In this document: positions 26,603 through 35,710 of the stretch, piece by piece
Numbering within the stretch: the stretch's first letter is position 1
How the letters are laid out: the number at the start of each line of letters is the position of its first letter
Source: Cognatishimia sp. MH4019
GTDB taxonomy: Bacteria > Pseudomonadota > Alphaproteobacteria > Rhodobacterales > Rhodobacteraceae
DNA: 64,000 nucleotides
Direction of reading: 5' to 3'
Assembly: GCF_020177595.1 (NCBI RefSeq)
Contig: NZ_JAHTBL010000009.1
Location: 97,947-161,946 of the forward strand
Notes under the pieces: model-generated
What the model was told of the DNA's origin: nothing
The model's database searches: none
Seen by the model: only the letters and a program-made list of their open reading frames with translations
Translations under genes and position numbers: made by a program

Positions 26603-28438
26603 TCAGTCCAGTTCGTATTTCTGGGTGTAGTCTTCCTTGAGCGATGGGTCCTGCGCGGGCTTGCGCAGGATCAGATTGCCGATCGCCAGAACATCAAGTT
26701 CGGTTCCCATGAAGCAGCGAAACGCATCCTCGGGTGAACCAACAATGGGTTCCCCGCGCACATTGAACGAGGTGTTGACCACAACGGGGCATCCGGTGCG
26801 TTTTTTGAATTCGGAAATCAGCCGGTGATAAAGCGGGTTCGTGTCCTGATGAACCGTTTGCACACGCGCCGAATAATCCACATGCGTGATGGCCGGTATT
26901 GATGAACGCGCGACGTTCAGCTTGTCGATCCCGAAAAGCGCCTGCTCGTCGTCGGTCATCTCGCGCCAGTGCCTTTTCCCGACATCGGCGACGATCAGCA
27001 TATAGGGGCTGTCGCTTTCCAGATCGAACCAATCCGAGACGTCTTCGCGCAGAACGGACGGCGCGAAAGGGCGGAAGCTCTCGCGATACTTTACTTTCAG
27101 ATTCAAGGTCTTCTGCATGGTTTCTGATCTTGGATCACCCAAGATCGACCGCCCTCCCAAAGCGCGCGGCCCGAACTCCATCCGTCCTTGGAACCAGCCG
27201 ACGGCCAACCCGTCAGCCAAAGCGCTTGCAGCCTCGGTGATCATATCGTCCTGGGACATGCGTTCGTAAACCGCGCCAAGATCATCAAGCATCGCTGCAA
27301 TCTCGTCCGTTTCGTGAAGGGGCCCCAAATACGATCCGTGCATCCGGTCACCGCCCTCCGGAGCGCGCGGTTGATCGAGTTCCTGGTGCCACGCCGCGTA
27401 AGCTGCCCCGACCGCCCCGCCCGCATCGCCCGCCGCTGGCTGAACCCAGATGTTTTGAAACGCGCCATCCCGCAGGATTTTTCCGTTGGCGACGCAATTC
27501 AAAGCGACACCGCCTGCCATGCACAGGTTTGGAATTTGGTATTCTTCGGCGGCCGCACGGCACAGGCGCAGCATCGCTTCCTCGGTCACCGCCTGAACCG
27601 AGGCGGCGACATCCATATGAAATTGCGTCAGCGGGTCTTTGTCCGGCTCGCGCAACGGCTCACCGAAGAGATCGGCAAACGCTCCATTTGTCATCGTCAG
27701 CCCGGTCGCGTAATCAAAATATCTTTGGTCGAGCCGGAATGATCCGTCAGATTTCAGATCGACCACCTTGTCGAGGATCAGGTCTTTGAATCGCGGCGTG
27801 CCGTAAGGTGCCAGCCCCATGACCTTGTATTCACCGGAGTTGACGCGAAAGCCCGTGTAATGCGTGAAGGCCGAATAGAGCAGCCCCAGCGAATGCGGGA
27901 AATGGATTTCTTTCTTGATCTCCAGCGACGCGCCGCACCCGATGCCCAGGGTTGTGGTTGCCCACTCCCCCACCCCGTCCACGGTCAGGACAACCGCTTC
28001 GTCACAGGGCGACGGATAGTAAGCACTGGCCGCGTGGCTGATGTGATGTTCTGAAAACAAAAGCCGGTCCTCGGCGAAGTCCGGATCAATCTCGCAGAGT
28101 TGCGTCTTCAGCAACCGCTTCAGAAAAAGCTTTTCCTTCAGCCAGATCGGCATTGCCACGCGGAACGACGCGAAGCCCTTGGGCGCGGTCGCCACATAGG
28201 TTTCCAGCAGCCGTTCGAACTTCAGGAACGGCTTGTCGTAGAACGCGACGTGATCAACATCGGCCAACGTGATCCCTTCGGCCTCCAGAACCGACCTGAT
28301 CGCGCAGGCCGGAAAGCCCGCGTCATGCTTCTTGCGTGTGAACCGTTCCTCTTGCGCCGCCGCGACCAGAGCGCCGTCTTTCAACAGGGCGGCGGCACTG
28401 TCGTGGTAGAACGCCGACAGTCCCAGAATATAGGACAT
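26603..28438 (-). CDS. NodU/CmcH-family O-carbamoyltransferase
   Basis: This 611-aa protein matches the carbamoyltransferase family. The N-terminal part shows the ASKHA-type start ILGLSAFYHDSAAALLKDG and HHISHAASAYYPSP. The C-terminal Sua5-like part contains GRMEFGPRALGGRSILGDPR and PVVVNTSFNVRGEPIV. Members transfer a carbamoyl group from carbamoyl phosphate to a hydroxyl of a sugar or natural product through a carbamoyl-adenylate. The acceptor is unknown, and the nearby polysaccharide genes make a sugar plausible. It lies three bases after the DUF5989-like gene. Confidence 0.9.
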   Translation of the reverse strand: MSYILGLSAFYHDSAAALLKDGALVAAAQEERFTRKKHDAGFPACAIRSVLEAEGITLADVDHVAFYDKPFLKFERLLETYVATAPKGFASFRVAMPIWLKEKLFLKRLLKTQLCEIDPDFAEDRLLFSEHHISHAASAYYPSPCDEAVVLTVDGVGEWATTTLGIGCGASLEIKKEIHFPHSLGLLYSAFTHYTGFRVNSGEYKVMGLAPYGTPRFKDLILDKVVDLKSDGSFRLDQRYFDYATGLTMTNGAFADLFGEPLREPDKDPLTQFHMDVAASVQAVTEEAMLRLCRAAAEEYQIPNLCMAGGVALNCVANGKILRDGAFQNIWVQPAAGDAGGAVGAAYAAWHQELDQPRAPEGGDRMHGSYLGPLHETDEIAAMLDDLGAVYERMSQDDMITEAASALADGLAVGWFQGRMEFGPRALGGRSILGDPRSETMQKTLNLKVKYRESFRPFAPSVLREDVSDWFDLESDSPYMLIVADVGKRHWREMTDDEQALFGIDKLNVARSSIPAITHVDYSARVQTVHQDTNPLYHRLISEFKKRTGCPVVVNTSFNVRGEPIVGSPEDAFRCFMGTELDVLAIGNLILRKPAQDPSLKEDYTQKYELD

Positions 28439-28441
28439 CGA

Positions 28442-28591
28442 TCAGAACAACGGATACAGGAACGGCGCCACGGCTGACCCTTGGCTCAGGACAACCAGCC
28501 CACCGAAAACCACCAGAACGACAAAGATCGGCAGCAACCAGAATTTCTGACGGTCCCGAAAGAAGGACCATAGCTCAACAAAGAAGGACAT
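28442..28591 (-). CDS. DUF5989-like 49-aa membrane protein (easily missed small gene)
   Basis: A 49-aa frame runs from the ATG at 28591 to a TGA at 28442, fitting exactly between sxtJ and the carbamoyltransferase gene. It begins MSFFVELWSFFRDRQKFWLL, is followed by one strongly hydrophobic segment (FVVLVVFGGLVVLSQ) and ends FLYPLF. This pattern is that of DUF5989 proteins, which commonly accompany SxtJ-like proteins and NodU-type carbamoyltransferases. GGAGAG sits eight bases upstream of the ATG. Its role is unknown; small size and constant company suggest a membrane adaptor. Confidence 0.82.
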   Translation of the reverse strand: MSFFVELWSFFRDRQKFWLLPIFVVLVVFGGLVVLSQGSAVAPFLYPLF

Positions 28592-28613
28592 AGAAACTCT
28601 CCGATAAATGGAT

Positions 28614-29018
28614 TTAGTACTGCCGCTTCATGCTTTCTGGCGCGCGCTCGCGCGGTTTCCAGTAGCTTTGAAGCGCGGGATCAAATTCCCGGGACAGCGG
28701 GTCAAAACCTCGTAATTTCACAAATACTCCGGTGGGAACGAAGGCGATCACATAGACCAGGAACATCGTGACCGGCGACACGATCGCATAAAGGATCAGG
28801 CCGAACTTGAACCAAAGCCGATTGGCTTTGTGTAGCAAGCTTGGCTTGACGGCAGTTACCACGAAAAAGCCAGCCGCAATCGCAAGAGCGACCCAAGCAA
28901 AGGCGTTGCCCTTGATGAACAGGTACAGCGCCAAGAGGCTGAAAACTGCCCCGAAAACCTTCCCGAAACTCTGATCCGAGCCTAACGCCACTTCCGTGTT
29001 TGGCTGCTGGTCAAACAT
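28614..29018 (-). CDS. SxtJ-like membrane protein
   Basis: This 134-aa protein has three hydrophobic segments (about residues 18-60 as two, and 78-105). Its C-terminus, LSREFDPALQSYWKPRE, resembles SxtJ-family proteins found beside carbamoyltransferases. The name comes from the saxitoxin cluster, where the function is not established. The start at 29018 (MFDQQPN) has AAGGG upstream; an earlier start at 29105 would add an unrelated stretch. It is the first gene of the module SxtJ / DUF5989 / carbamoyltransferase / SGNH. Confidence 0.78.
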   Translation of the reverse strand: MFDQQPNTEVALGSDQSFGKVFGAVFSLLALYLFIKGNAFAWVALAIAAGFFVVTAVKPSLLHKANRLWFKFGLILYAIVSPVTMFLVYVIAFVPTGVFVKLRGFDPLSREFDPALQSYWKPRERAPESMKRQY

Positions 29019-29290
29019 GTCGATGCACCCTTTTTTGGGTAAAAGGGCCGTTCGAAATCCACCGGCCCAGAAGAAAACAAAAGAAATAATAGCATCACGA
29101 TACATCAGATCGCTGCGGAGTGGAGTAGCCCAAATACACTAGAGGCCTTGCATCAGAGTGACGCTAAGCCATTGAAATCATGGGGCGCGGCCAGGTTTTC
29201 ATGGTGTTTCAAACATCCGTGATCTGGTGACTTGGCACCGAAGGTTGCGGACGCCTATTATGAAGTCATCGACTCAGTTGATTGAATTTT

Positions 29291-30262
29291 ATGACAAAAT
29301 CTAATTTTTCGGTCCTGATCTGCTCGGCAGGTCGCAGACACGCCCTATTGGAAAGCTTTCGCGCAGCACTCGCCACGCTGGAACTGCCCGGCCGCGTGAT
29401 TGCATGTGATCTTGATCCGCATCACAGCGCCGCTTGCGCAAGCGCGGATGCCGCTTATCCGGTCCCTCGCGCAACTGAGCCCGGCTATGCCGACGCCATT
29501 CTGGAGATCGCGCAGAAAGAAAACGTGGCACTGGTGATCCCGACAATTGATCCCGAACTTCTACCCTTGGCAGAGGCGCGGGACCGCTTCGCAAATGCGG
29601 GTGTCCGTGTGCATGTCTCGGACCCGGACACCATTGCGATCGTACGCGACAAGGAGGAGACATCGCGCGTGTTGCAAGCGGCGGGTGTGCCTGTTCCTGC
29701 CACATTTGCCGAAGCGGAAATCCGGTCGAATGCTGAGGCGGTGCCTTGGCCGCTTTTTGCAAAACCATCCGGTGGAAGTGCCAGCCGTGGCCTTGCCGTG
29801 CTAAGCAGCCCCGGCGATGTTCCGGACAAATACCCCGAACCGATGATCTATCAAGAGCTTCTGACCGGCCCTGAATACACGATCAATATGTTCGTGGATC
29901 AGGATGGCGATCTGAAGACCGTGGTTCCGCATAGACGTCTTTCGGTCCGGGCCGGAGAGGTCGAGAAAGGCTGTACCGAGCGGCGCGCCGACCTCCACCA
30001 GATCGCCGAAAACATCGTGCGCGCCCTGCCCGGCCTGTGCGGGGTGGCCTGCTTTCAGGTCATTGACGATCCAAAGCTCGGCGTGCGCGCGTTCGAGATC
30101 AATGCGCGCTTCGGTGGCGGTTTCCCTCTTGCCGATTATGCCGGTGCGCATTTCGCACAATGGCTGTTGGAGGAGGTTTCAGACAAGCCCCGCACTGCGA
30201 GTAACGACTGGCGCGATGGCGCAGAAATGCTGCGTTATGATGCGGCCGTCTTTCGCGGTTAG
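29291..30262 (+). CDS. ATP-grasp family ligase of unknown specificity
   Basis: This 323-aa protein has a pre-ATP-grasp Rossmann-like N-terminus (FSVLICSAGRRHALLESF, residues 7-24) and an ATP-grasp core. Its features include FAKPSGGSASRGL near residue 155, MIYQELLTGPEYTINMFV near 185 and FEINARFGGGFPLADYAGAH near 270. These are the ATP- and Mg-binding elements of carbamoyl-phosphate-synthetase-like ligases, which join a carboxylate to an amine or other nucleophile. The start at 29291 is the first ATG; a TTG nine bases earlier is unnecessary. A HAD phosphatase follows nine bases later, and the two probably share a pathway. Confidence 0.82.
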   Translation: MTKSNFSVLICSAGRRHALLESFRAALATLELPGRVIACDLDPHHSAACASADAAYPVPRATEPGYADAILEIAQKENVALVIPTIDPELLPLAEARDRFANAGVRVHVSDPDTIAIVRDKEETSRVLQAAGVPVPATFAEAEIRSNAEAVPWPLFAKPSGGSASRGLAVLSSPGDVPDKYPEPMIYQELLTGPEYTINMFVDQDGDLKTVVPHRRLSVRAGEVEKGCTERRADLHQIAENIVRALPGLCGVACFQVIDDPKLGVRAFEINARFGGGFPLADYAGAHFAQWLLEEVSDKPRTASNDWRDGAEMLRYDAAVFRG

Positions 30263-30271
30263 GGCCGGTTC

Positions 30272-30922
30272 ATGATTGTCTTCGACATGGACGACACGCT
30301 TTATCTTGAACGCGATTTCGCCTTCAGCGGATATGAGTTCTTGGAACAGTGGGTGGTGAATAAGACGGGGCAGTCCGGTTTTGGCGATGCGTGCAAGCAG
30401 CTGTTCTTGAAAGGCGAACGGCGGCAAGTCTTTGACCGTGCAAGTGAAATGCTTGGCATTGAAGCGACGCCCGATCTGATCACTCAGCTGGTTGAGCAGT
30501 ATCGCACACATCCGCCCCAGATCACCCTCGCGCCGGACGCGGCGCGCTTTCTGGCCCGGGCGAAAGGTCCTTTCGGTCTGATCAGCGACGGCCCCGCCTA
30601 CATGCAGCGCAACAAGTCACATGCCTTGGGCCTCGACACCATGATCACACATGTTTGCCTGACAGGAGATTGGCCCGACGGTCACGGCAAGCCCCATCCC
30701 CGCGCTTTTCAAGAAATGGAGGGCCATAGCCCTACCCCCGCACAGATGATCTATATTGCTGACAACCCGGCCAAGGATTTCCTCACCCCGAACGCACGCG
30801 GCTGGCATACGATCCAGATCACGCGGGAGGGTGGCGTGCATGATCCCAATCCGGAAACCTCCGCACATGCTGCACAAAGAATGATCGCATTCTTCGATGA
30901 GCTGGAGGATTGGCCCGTTTGA
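30272..30922 (+). CDS. HAD-superfamily hydrolase paired with the ATP-grasp protein
   Basis: This 216-aa HAD hydrolase has motif I DMDDTLYLERDFAFSGY at residues 5-21, motif II LISDG near 108 and motif III/IV region KPHPRAFQEM and YIADNPAKDF near 145-170. The nucleophile is the first Asp of DMDDT. These enzymes usually remove phosphate from small molecules. It follows the ATP-grasp gene by nine bases on the same strand, so it may process its product or substrate. The true substrate cannot be told. Confidence 0.83.
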   Translation: MIVFDMDDTLYLERDFAFSGYEFLEQWVVNKTGQSGFGDACKQLFLKGERRQVFDRASEMLGIEATPDLITQLVEQYRTHPPQITLAPDAARFLARAKGPFGLISDGPAYMQRNKSHALGLDTMITHVCLTGDWPDGHGKPHPRAFQEMEGHSPTPAQMIYIADNPAKDFLTPNARGWHTIQITREGGVHDPNPETSAHAAQRMIAFFDELEDWPV

Positions 30923-31066
30923 GATAGTCGTCACGACGCTTTGTCGGATCGCGTTTTTGAAGTAAGATCGAAGATATATTCCTGTCGGCTCTGACTGGCT
31001 GACGACACCAATTCGAGAAGCGCAGCCCTTATTTCATTGCGCGCAACCATTTTTCAGAGGCTGCAC

Positions 31067-32461
31067 ATGCAGCACAACCGGGGAAAGATTTATGTCCCGT
31101 CGCCTTCAGATCAGGCTCACATCATGAGCGATGAGCAGGCTAAATCAATGGGCGGCGCGCTCTTGGCCAGTTCTGTCTATCGGAGGCTTCTCAAGAACGC
31201 AGGCTGGCTCTTTTCGACACAAGTGATTGGCGGTCTGATCGGTATTCTGACGCTCACAATGATGGCGCGTGCCCTTGGTCCCGCCGGGCTGGGCGTTGTC
31301 GCGATTGTGCAGGCCTATGTTAAAATCGTGGACCGGCTGACTCGCCTTGAACCATGGCAAGCCGTCATCCGCCACGGCACAGTCGCGCTGGAAAACGGCA
31401 ACCGCCAGAAATTCGCGCAGCTTATCCGTGCGTCCATCGCGATTGATCTTGTCGGCAGCCTTCTGGCTGGCACGGTCGCGCTGTTGCTCGCGTCACTTGC
31501 TGTTCAATGGCTGTCGCTGCCTCAGGATGGGCAGCGCTATCTGATACTTCTTTCGCTCGGCCTCTTTGTCAGCTTCAAGCCGACCGGCATTGCGATCCTG
31601 CGCATCTTCGACCGGTTCGATCTGCTGGCAAAGATTGATGTCGGCATCATCCTTTTGCGCTTCGCATTGACTGCCATCGCCTATTGGTTCGGCTTGGGTC
31701 TGTGGGCATTCATCGCCATCCTGCTGATAGAGGCCATCGCTAACGGGCTGATCGTGTTCCTGTTCAGTCTGCGCGAATTGCAGCGGCGTGAAATCCCTTC
31801 CCCCGCCCATGCCAGCCTGCGCGGCTTTCCGGCTGAAAATCCGGGCTTCTTCAAGCTGCTGTGGAACTCGAACATCAACGTCATCCTGCGCCAGTCGACC
31901 CAGCGGTTCGATGTCATTATCCTGTCGGCCTTCGTCGATACCGCCGCTGTCGGCGTCTATTTTCTGGCCCGCCGCCTTGCCGATGCGGCCTTGAAGCTGG
32001 CGCGCCCGATCAATCAGGTGCTCTATCCAGAGCTTGTGCGCACATGGACATCCGGCACCGCCGCCGCGTTCAGACGCCTTCTGGGCACGGTTACGGGCGT
32101 CCTTTTTGCGGTTGGTCTGGCGGTCTTCATTCCGGTTGCGTTGAATATGGGCGCGCTGCTGGCCATGTTCTTTGGCGCCGAGTTTGAAAGTGCGGCTCTG
32201 CTGGTCAACGTCCAGTTTTTCGCCGCTGTGATCTATCTGGGCAGCATCGTGATGAACCCCGCAATGCTGACCGTCGGGCGTGACGGGCAACTGGTGCGGA
32301 TCACGTTGATTGGCACCATCGCGTTCTTCATCCTCGCCGTGCCGCTGATCCTTGCGTTTGGGCCGGTCGGACTGTCGCTGAATTTCCTGCTTTTCAATCT
32401 GTTCTGGCTGACCAGCTGTGTTCTGATCCTGAACAGGGTGACAACTATTCCGCCGCCTTGA
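31067..32461 (+). CDS. Wzx-type polysaccharide flippase (MATE/MVF-like)
   Basis: This 464-aa protein with about twelve membrane segments belongs to the polysaccharide-exporter (PST/Wzx) family. The first helix region is WLFSTQVIGGLIGILTLTMM with ARALGPAGLGVVAI following, which is typical. It should flip a lipid-linked sugar unit across the inner membrane. The ATG at 31067 has CAGAGG six bases upstream; an ATG at 31124 is a reasonable alternative. Its 3' end overlaps the convergent glycosyltransferase gene by 17 bases. Confidence 0.85.
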   Translation: MQHNRGKIYVPSPSDQAHIMSDEQAKSMGGALLASSVYRRLLKNAGWLFSTQVIGGLIGILTLTMMARALGPAGLGVVAIVQAYVKIVDRLTRLEPWQAVIRHGTVALENGNRQKFAQLIRASIAIDLVGSLLAGTVALLLASLAVQWLSLPQDGQRYLILLSLGLFVSFKPTGIAILRIFDRFDLLAKIDVGIILLRFALTAIAYWFGLGLWAFIAILLIEAIANGLIVFLFSLRELQRREIPSPAHASLRGFPAENPGFFKLLWNSNINVILRQSTQRFDVIILSAFVDTAAVGVYFLARRLADAALKLARPINQVLYPELVRTWTSGTAAAFRRLLGTVTGVLFAVGLAVFIPVALNMGALLAMFFGAEFESAALLVNVQFFAAVIYLGSIVMNPAMLTVGRDGQLVRITLIGTIAFFILAVPLILAFGPVGLSLNFLLFNLFWLTSCVLILNRVTTIPPP

Positions 32462-33425
32462 TCTTGGAATGCTTGAACTGCATCTCAGGCGGATCACTGT
32501 TCAGCTTTGCCTCGATAACCGGGCCGCCGATGTTTTTCGACTGCAGGAAGATCCGCCCAATATATTCGCCCATGATCCCCAGAAACATCGCGTTCAGGGT
32601 CATCGACAGCAAAAGCAGAATTGTCGTGGTCGCAAAACCGGCAGGCCAGTCGGCCCCGAAAACGACCTTGCCGATGATGTAGCCGATCATCAGCAAAAAC
32701 GTCATGGTGCCGATGAAAAGGCTCAGCATCGAGGCCAGCCGCAGCGGTAGCAGCGAATGGTTGATCATCCCGTCAATCGCCAGCCCAAGCATCGCCTTGA
32801 ACGGAAATTTCGAGGCCCCCGCCGTGCGGGCCTGACGATCATATTCGAATCCGATCTGCGAAAACCCCATGCCGCTGATCAAGCCGCGCACGTAGGGGGA
32901 GCGGTCATCAACCTCGCGCAACTGGTCCAGAATGCGCCGGTCTGTCAGACGGAATTCGCCTGCATTGCGGGGCAGATCGTCGGTGCTGATCGCGTCAATC
33001 AATGCATAAAACGCCCGTCGCGCCATCGCGACAATGGGACCATCCGGCAGGCTGCTCCGGATACCGTAAACCACATGATAACCCTGCCGCCACTTGTCCA
33101 GCATCTCGGGAATCAATTCGGGCGGATCCTGCATGTCGCAATCCAGCTGGATTGAACAGGCCCCGCGCGCCTCTGCATAGGCGGTCAGCACCGATTTCTG
33201 ATAGCCCACATTGCGCGAGAACCGCAGCACACGCACGCGGTCGTCATAGGCGCAGATATCGCTGAGAATATCGAAGGTGCGGTCCGTGGAATGGTTGTCG
33301 GTAAAGATAATCTCCATTTCGTAATCGGGCAGATCGTCAAACACCGCTTTGACCCGCTCGTAAGCGGCACGCACGTTTTCTTCCTCGTTCAACGCAGGGA
33401 TCAGGATTGAGACAGGCGTCATCAT
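32445..33425 (-). CDS. Family 2 glycosyltransferase with C-terminal membrane segments
   Basis: This 326-aa protein has an N-terminal GT2 domain (VSILIPALNEEENVRAAYE near residue 5), the nucleotide-sugar site with FTDNHSTDRT and the DxD-type motif LDCDMQDPP near residue 95. Two membrane segments lie near the C-terminus (about 230-255 and 265-290). This architecture, like DPM1/GtrB/ArnC, usually transfers a sugar onto undecaprenyl phosphate. The start at 33425 overlaps the stop of the upstream SDR gene (ATGATGA). A GtrA-like protein is encoded elsewhere in the cluster at 40620, which fits a lipid-linked sugar route. Confidence 0.86.
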   Translation of the reverse strand: MMTPVSILIPALNEEENVRAAYERVKAVFDDLPDYEMEIIFTDNHSTDRTFDILSDICAYDDRVRVLRFSRNVGYQKSVLTAYAEARGACSIQLDCDMQDPPELIPEMLDKWRQGYHVVYGIRSSLPDGPIVAMARRAFYALIDAISTDDLPRNAGEFRLTDRRILDQLREVDDRSPYVRGLISGMGFSQIGFEYDRQARTAGASKFPFKAMLGLAIDGMINHSLLPLRLASMLSLFIGTMTFLLMIGYIIGKVVFGADWPAGFATTTILLLLSMTLNAMFLGIMGEYIGRIFLQSKNIGGPVIEAKLNSDPPEMQFKHSKIKAAE

Positions 33426-34393
33426 GGTGCGGCATCCTGCATCTGAAACACGGGCGCTCCCGTGGCGTTGGAATTTGATCGCATCCATTCGAGTGTCCTC
33501 CTCAGACCTTCGTCCAGAGGCACTTTGGCCTTCCAGTCAAGTGTTCGTGCCGCGCGGGCGACGTTGAGACGTAATTCACGGGGTCCGCCGTCAGGCTCGC
33601 CCAGTTTCAAAAGTGTGGGATCGGCATCGGTGAGCGCGATTATCATTTGTGCAACTTCGTGCACCGTTGGCGCGTGACCCGACCCGATATTCGTCACCGC
33701 TTCGGCGGCATCCGCCCGCTCGGCCAAAATCAAAAGGCTGCTGACAACGTCGTCTACAAAGATCAGATCGCGGCGATCGTCGGGCCGTTCCACGGTCAGC
33801 GCCTTGCCAGCCAGGCAGGCGTCCAAAAGCTGCGGGATCAGGAAATCTGCATTCTGGCGTGGCCCGTAGGTCAACGCCAGCCGCGCGGTACGCACCGGAA
33901 ACCCAAGCTCGGGCTGCACCCGTTCAAGATACCGCGTTGCCGCCAGCATCGACGCGCCGTAAACGCCCACCGGACTTTCCGCTGCGCCTTCGCGGTATGG
34001 CAACGAGATATCGCCATATTCTGCGATCGTGCCGCAGCGCACCAACACAAGCGGGGGAACATCAAGACAGGCCGAGACCAGCGCTTGCACTGGCGCCAGA
34101 TTATCGACCCGCGCCCGATCATGATCCCCTGCTGCCATCGGGTGCGGATAGCGGGTCGTCGCACCAAGATGAAAGATCATGTCCGCGCGTGCTTCTTTCA
34201 GGATTGCCAGAAGCGCATCATGATCCGTCAGATCGCACCGCTTCACGTGGATGCGATCCAACATATCCGCCAGGCGTGCGGTGCCAGATTGCGGCCGTAA
34301 CAGTGCCGTCACCCGATCACCACGCTCCAGACAGGCGCGCACCAGATGCGACCCGATAAAGCCTGAAGCGCCGGTGATCAGGACGTTGGCCAT
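33422..34393 (-). CDS. NAD-dependent epimerase/dehydratase-like SDR with an altered active site
   Basis: This 323-aa extended SDR has a Rossmann motif GASGFIGSH at residues 8-16. LGATTRYPHP and the NAD-site region follow. The catalytic YxxxK motif reads YGASM: the Lys that normally assists the Tyr is Met. The upstream Ser/Thr is probably the Thr of RCGTIAEYG. The enzyme may thus be weakly active, use another residue, or have a different chemistry. It begins one base after the methyltransferase stop, and the context suggests a nucleotide-sugar ketoreductase or epimerase in the CDP-deoxyhexose pathway. The start at 34393 is set by the Rossmann fold. Confidence 0.84.
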   Translation of the reverse strand: MANVLITGASGFIGSHLVRACLERGDRVTALLRPQSGTARLADMLDRIHVKRCDLTDHDALLAILKEARADMIFHLGATTRYPHPMAAGDHDRARVDNLAPVQALVSACLDVPPLVLVRCGTIAEYGDISLPYREGAAESPVGVYGASMLAATRYLERVQPELGFPVRTARLALTYGPRQNADFLIPQLLDACLAGKALTVERPDDRRDLIFVDDVVSSLLILAERADAAEAVTNIGSGHAPTVHEVAQMIIALTDADPTLLKLGEPDGGPRELRLNVARAARTLDWKAKVPLDEGLRRTLEWMRSNSNATGAPVFQMQDAAP

Positions 34394-34394
34394 C

Positions 34395-35654
34395 TCAGTC
34401 CGTTCCTGACCCGCCGACCACGGTCGGGTTTGGCAAGGGCACAATGAACCGCCCACCAGCGGCTTCGAAATCGGTGAGCTGTTCGCGAATCTCGTCAAAG
34501 AAATTCCACGCCAGGACCAGCAGATAGTCGGGTTTGCGTTCGGCAATTGCCTCGGGCGCCAGGATCGGAATTTTCGATCCGGGCGCAAAAAGCCCCTGCT
34601 TCAGCGGGTTGCGATCGGCCAGAAATTCCAGCGTATCGGGGCCGATCCCGAAGAAGTTCAACAGCGTGTTGCCCTTGGCTGGCGCGCCGTAACCGGCAAT
34701 CGTCTTGCCTTCGGCTTTCAGCGAAGCCAGCAGATCAAGAAGCGCCGTTCGGTCGTCATTGACCCGCGTCGCAAACGCCTCGTAACTGGCGCGGTCCAGC
34801 ATCCCGGCGGCGCGTTCTTCCTCGACCATCTGTGTCACGATCGGAGCAACCTGCGCTTTCGCGACCGCCTTGCGGAGAAATACCCGCATTGATCCGCCAT
34901 GCACCGGCAGTTTTGTGACATCGACCACATCAAAGCCTGTCGTCTTACCCAGTTTGATGATCGACAGCAGGCTCAGCTCGGACATGTGCTCGTGGTAGAT
35001 GTTATCGAACTCGTTGGTTTCAACGATCTCCTTGCCCCACGGCACTTCGATGACAAAGGTTCCGTCTTCGGCCAGCAGGATATCGACCGCCTCCATAAAG
35101 CCATGCAGATCACCGATATGGTTGAATGTGTTGGAGGTCGCGATCACCTGCGCGGGTCCGTGCTTGGCAACCACCTCGTGCGCGCTTTCGGGTGAGAGGT
35201 ATGCCACATGAACTTCGACACCACGCTCTGCCGCGATCTTTGCAAGATTGGCGGCTGGATCAATGCCCAGCGTCTTGGCCCCTTGCGCGTTCGCAAAAGA
35301 CAGCATCAAGCCGTCATTGCAGCCGATATCCATGATCAGGCCACCATCCGCGAGCTGCCCCAGCACTTTGGCAAAGTCTTCGAAATGCGCATGCATGGTT
35401 TGCGCGCTCGAAGGCACATAAAGGTAGTGCACAAAGAAATCCTGCGGGATTTGATCGGCGACCTGAATCAAACCGCAACTCAGACAAGCCTGACTGTTCA
35501 ATGCAAAACTTGGCTGCGCCTCGTTCAATTCCTCAGGGCGCACAAACATGTTTGCCGGTGGGTGTTTGCCCATCGGTAGAAAGGTGATCAAGTCGCTTGA
35601 TTTGCAACAGCGGCATTCCTCAAGCGTGTCTTTCACAACTAAGTGGTCCTTCAT
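34395..35654 (-). CDS. Nucleotide-sugar C-methyltransferase-like SAM enzyme
   Basis: This 419-aa protein has three parts. A zinc-binding N-terminus carries C14, C16/C17 and C57/C60 (ECRCCK and CLSCG). A class I SAM domain has DIGCNDGLML at 109-118. The C-terminal domain contains IAGYGAPAKGNTLLNFFG. This is the layout of NDP-hexose 3-C-methyltransferases such as TylC3, which act on 4-keto-6-deoxysugars. It lies between the SDR and the rfbH-like gene, so the substrate is probably the CDP-4-keto sugar made next door. AAGGA lies upstream of the ATG at 35654. Confidence 0.86.
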   Translation of the reverse strand: MKDHLVVKDTLEECRCCKSSDLITFLPMGKHPPANMFVRPEELNEAQPSFALNSQACLSCGLIQVADQIPQDFFVHYLYVPSSAQTMHAHFEDFAKVLGQLADGGLIMDIGCNDGLMLSFANAQGAKTLGIDPAANLAKIAAERGVEVHVAYLSPESAHEVVAKHGPAQVIATSNTFNHIGDLHGFMEAVDILLAEDGTFVIEVPWGKEIVETNEFDNIYHEHMSELSLLSIIKLGKTTGFDVVDVTKLPVHGGSMRVFLRKAVAKAQVAPIVTQMVEEERAAGMLDRASYEAFATRVNDDRTALLDLLASLKAEGKTIAGYGAPAKGNTLLNFFGIGPDTLEFLADRNPLKQGLFAPGSKIPILAPEAIAERKPDYLLVLAWNFFDEIREQLTDFEAAGGRFIVPLPNPTVVGGSGTD

Positions 35655-35710
35655 AACGAAATCCTTTTCAAAAAAAATGGACCGTTCCTTCCCAGTAATT
35701 GACGTTTTTC

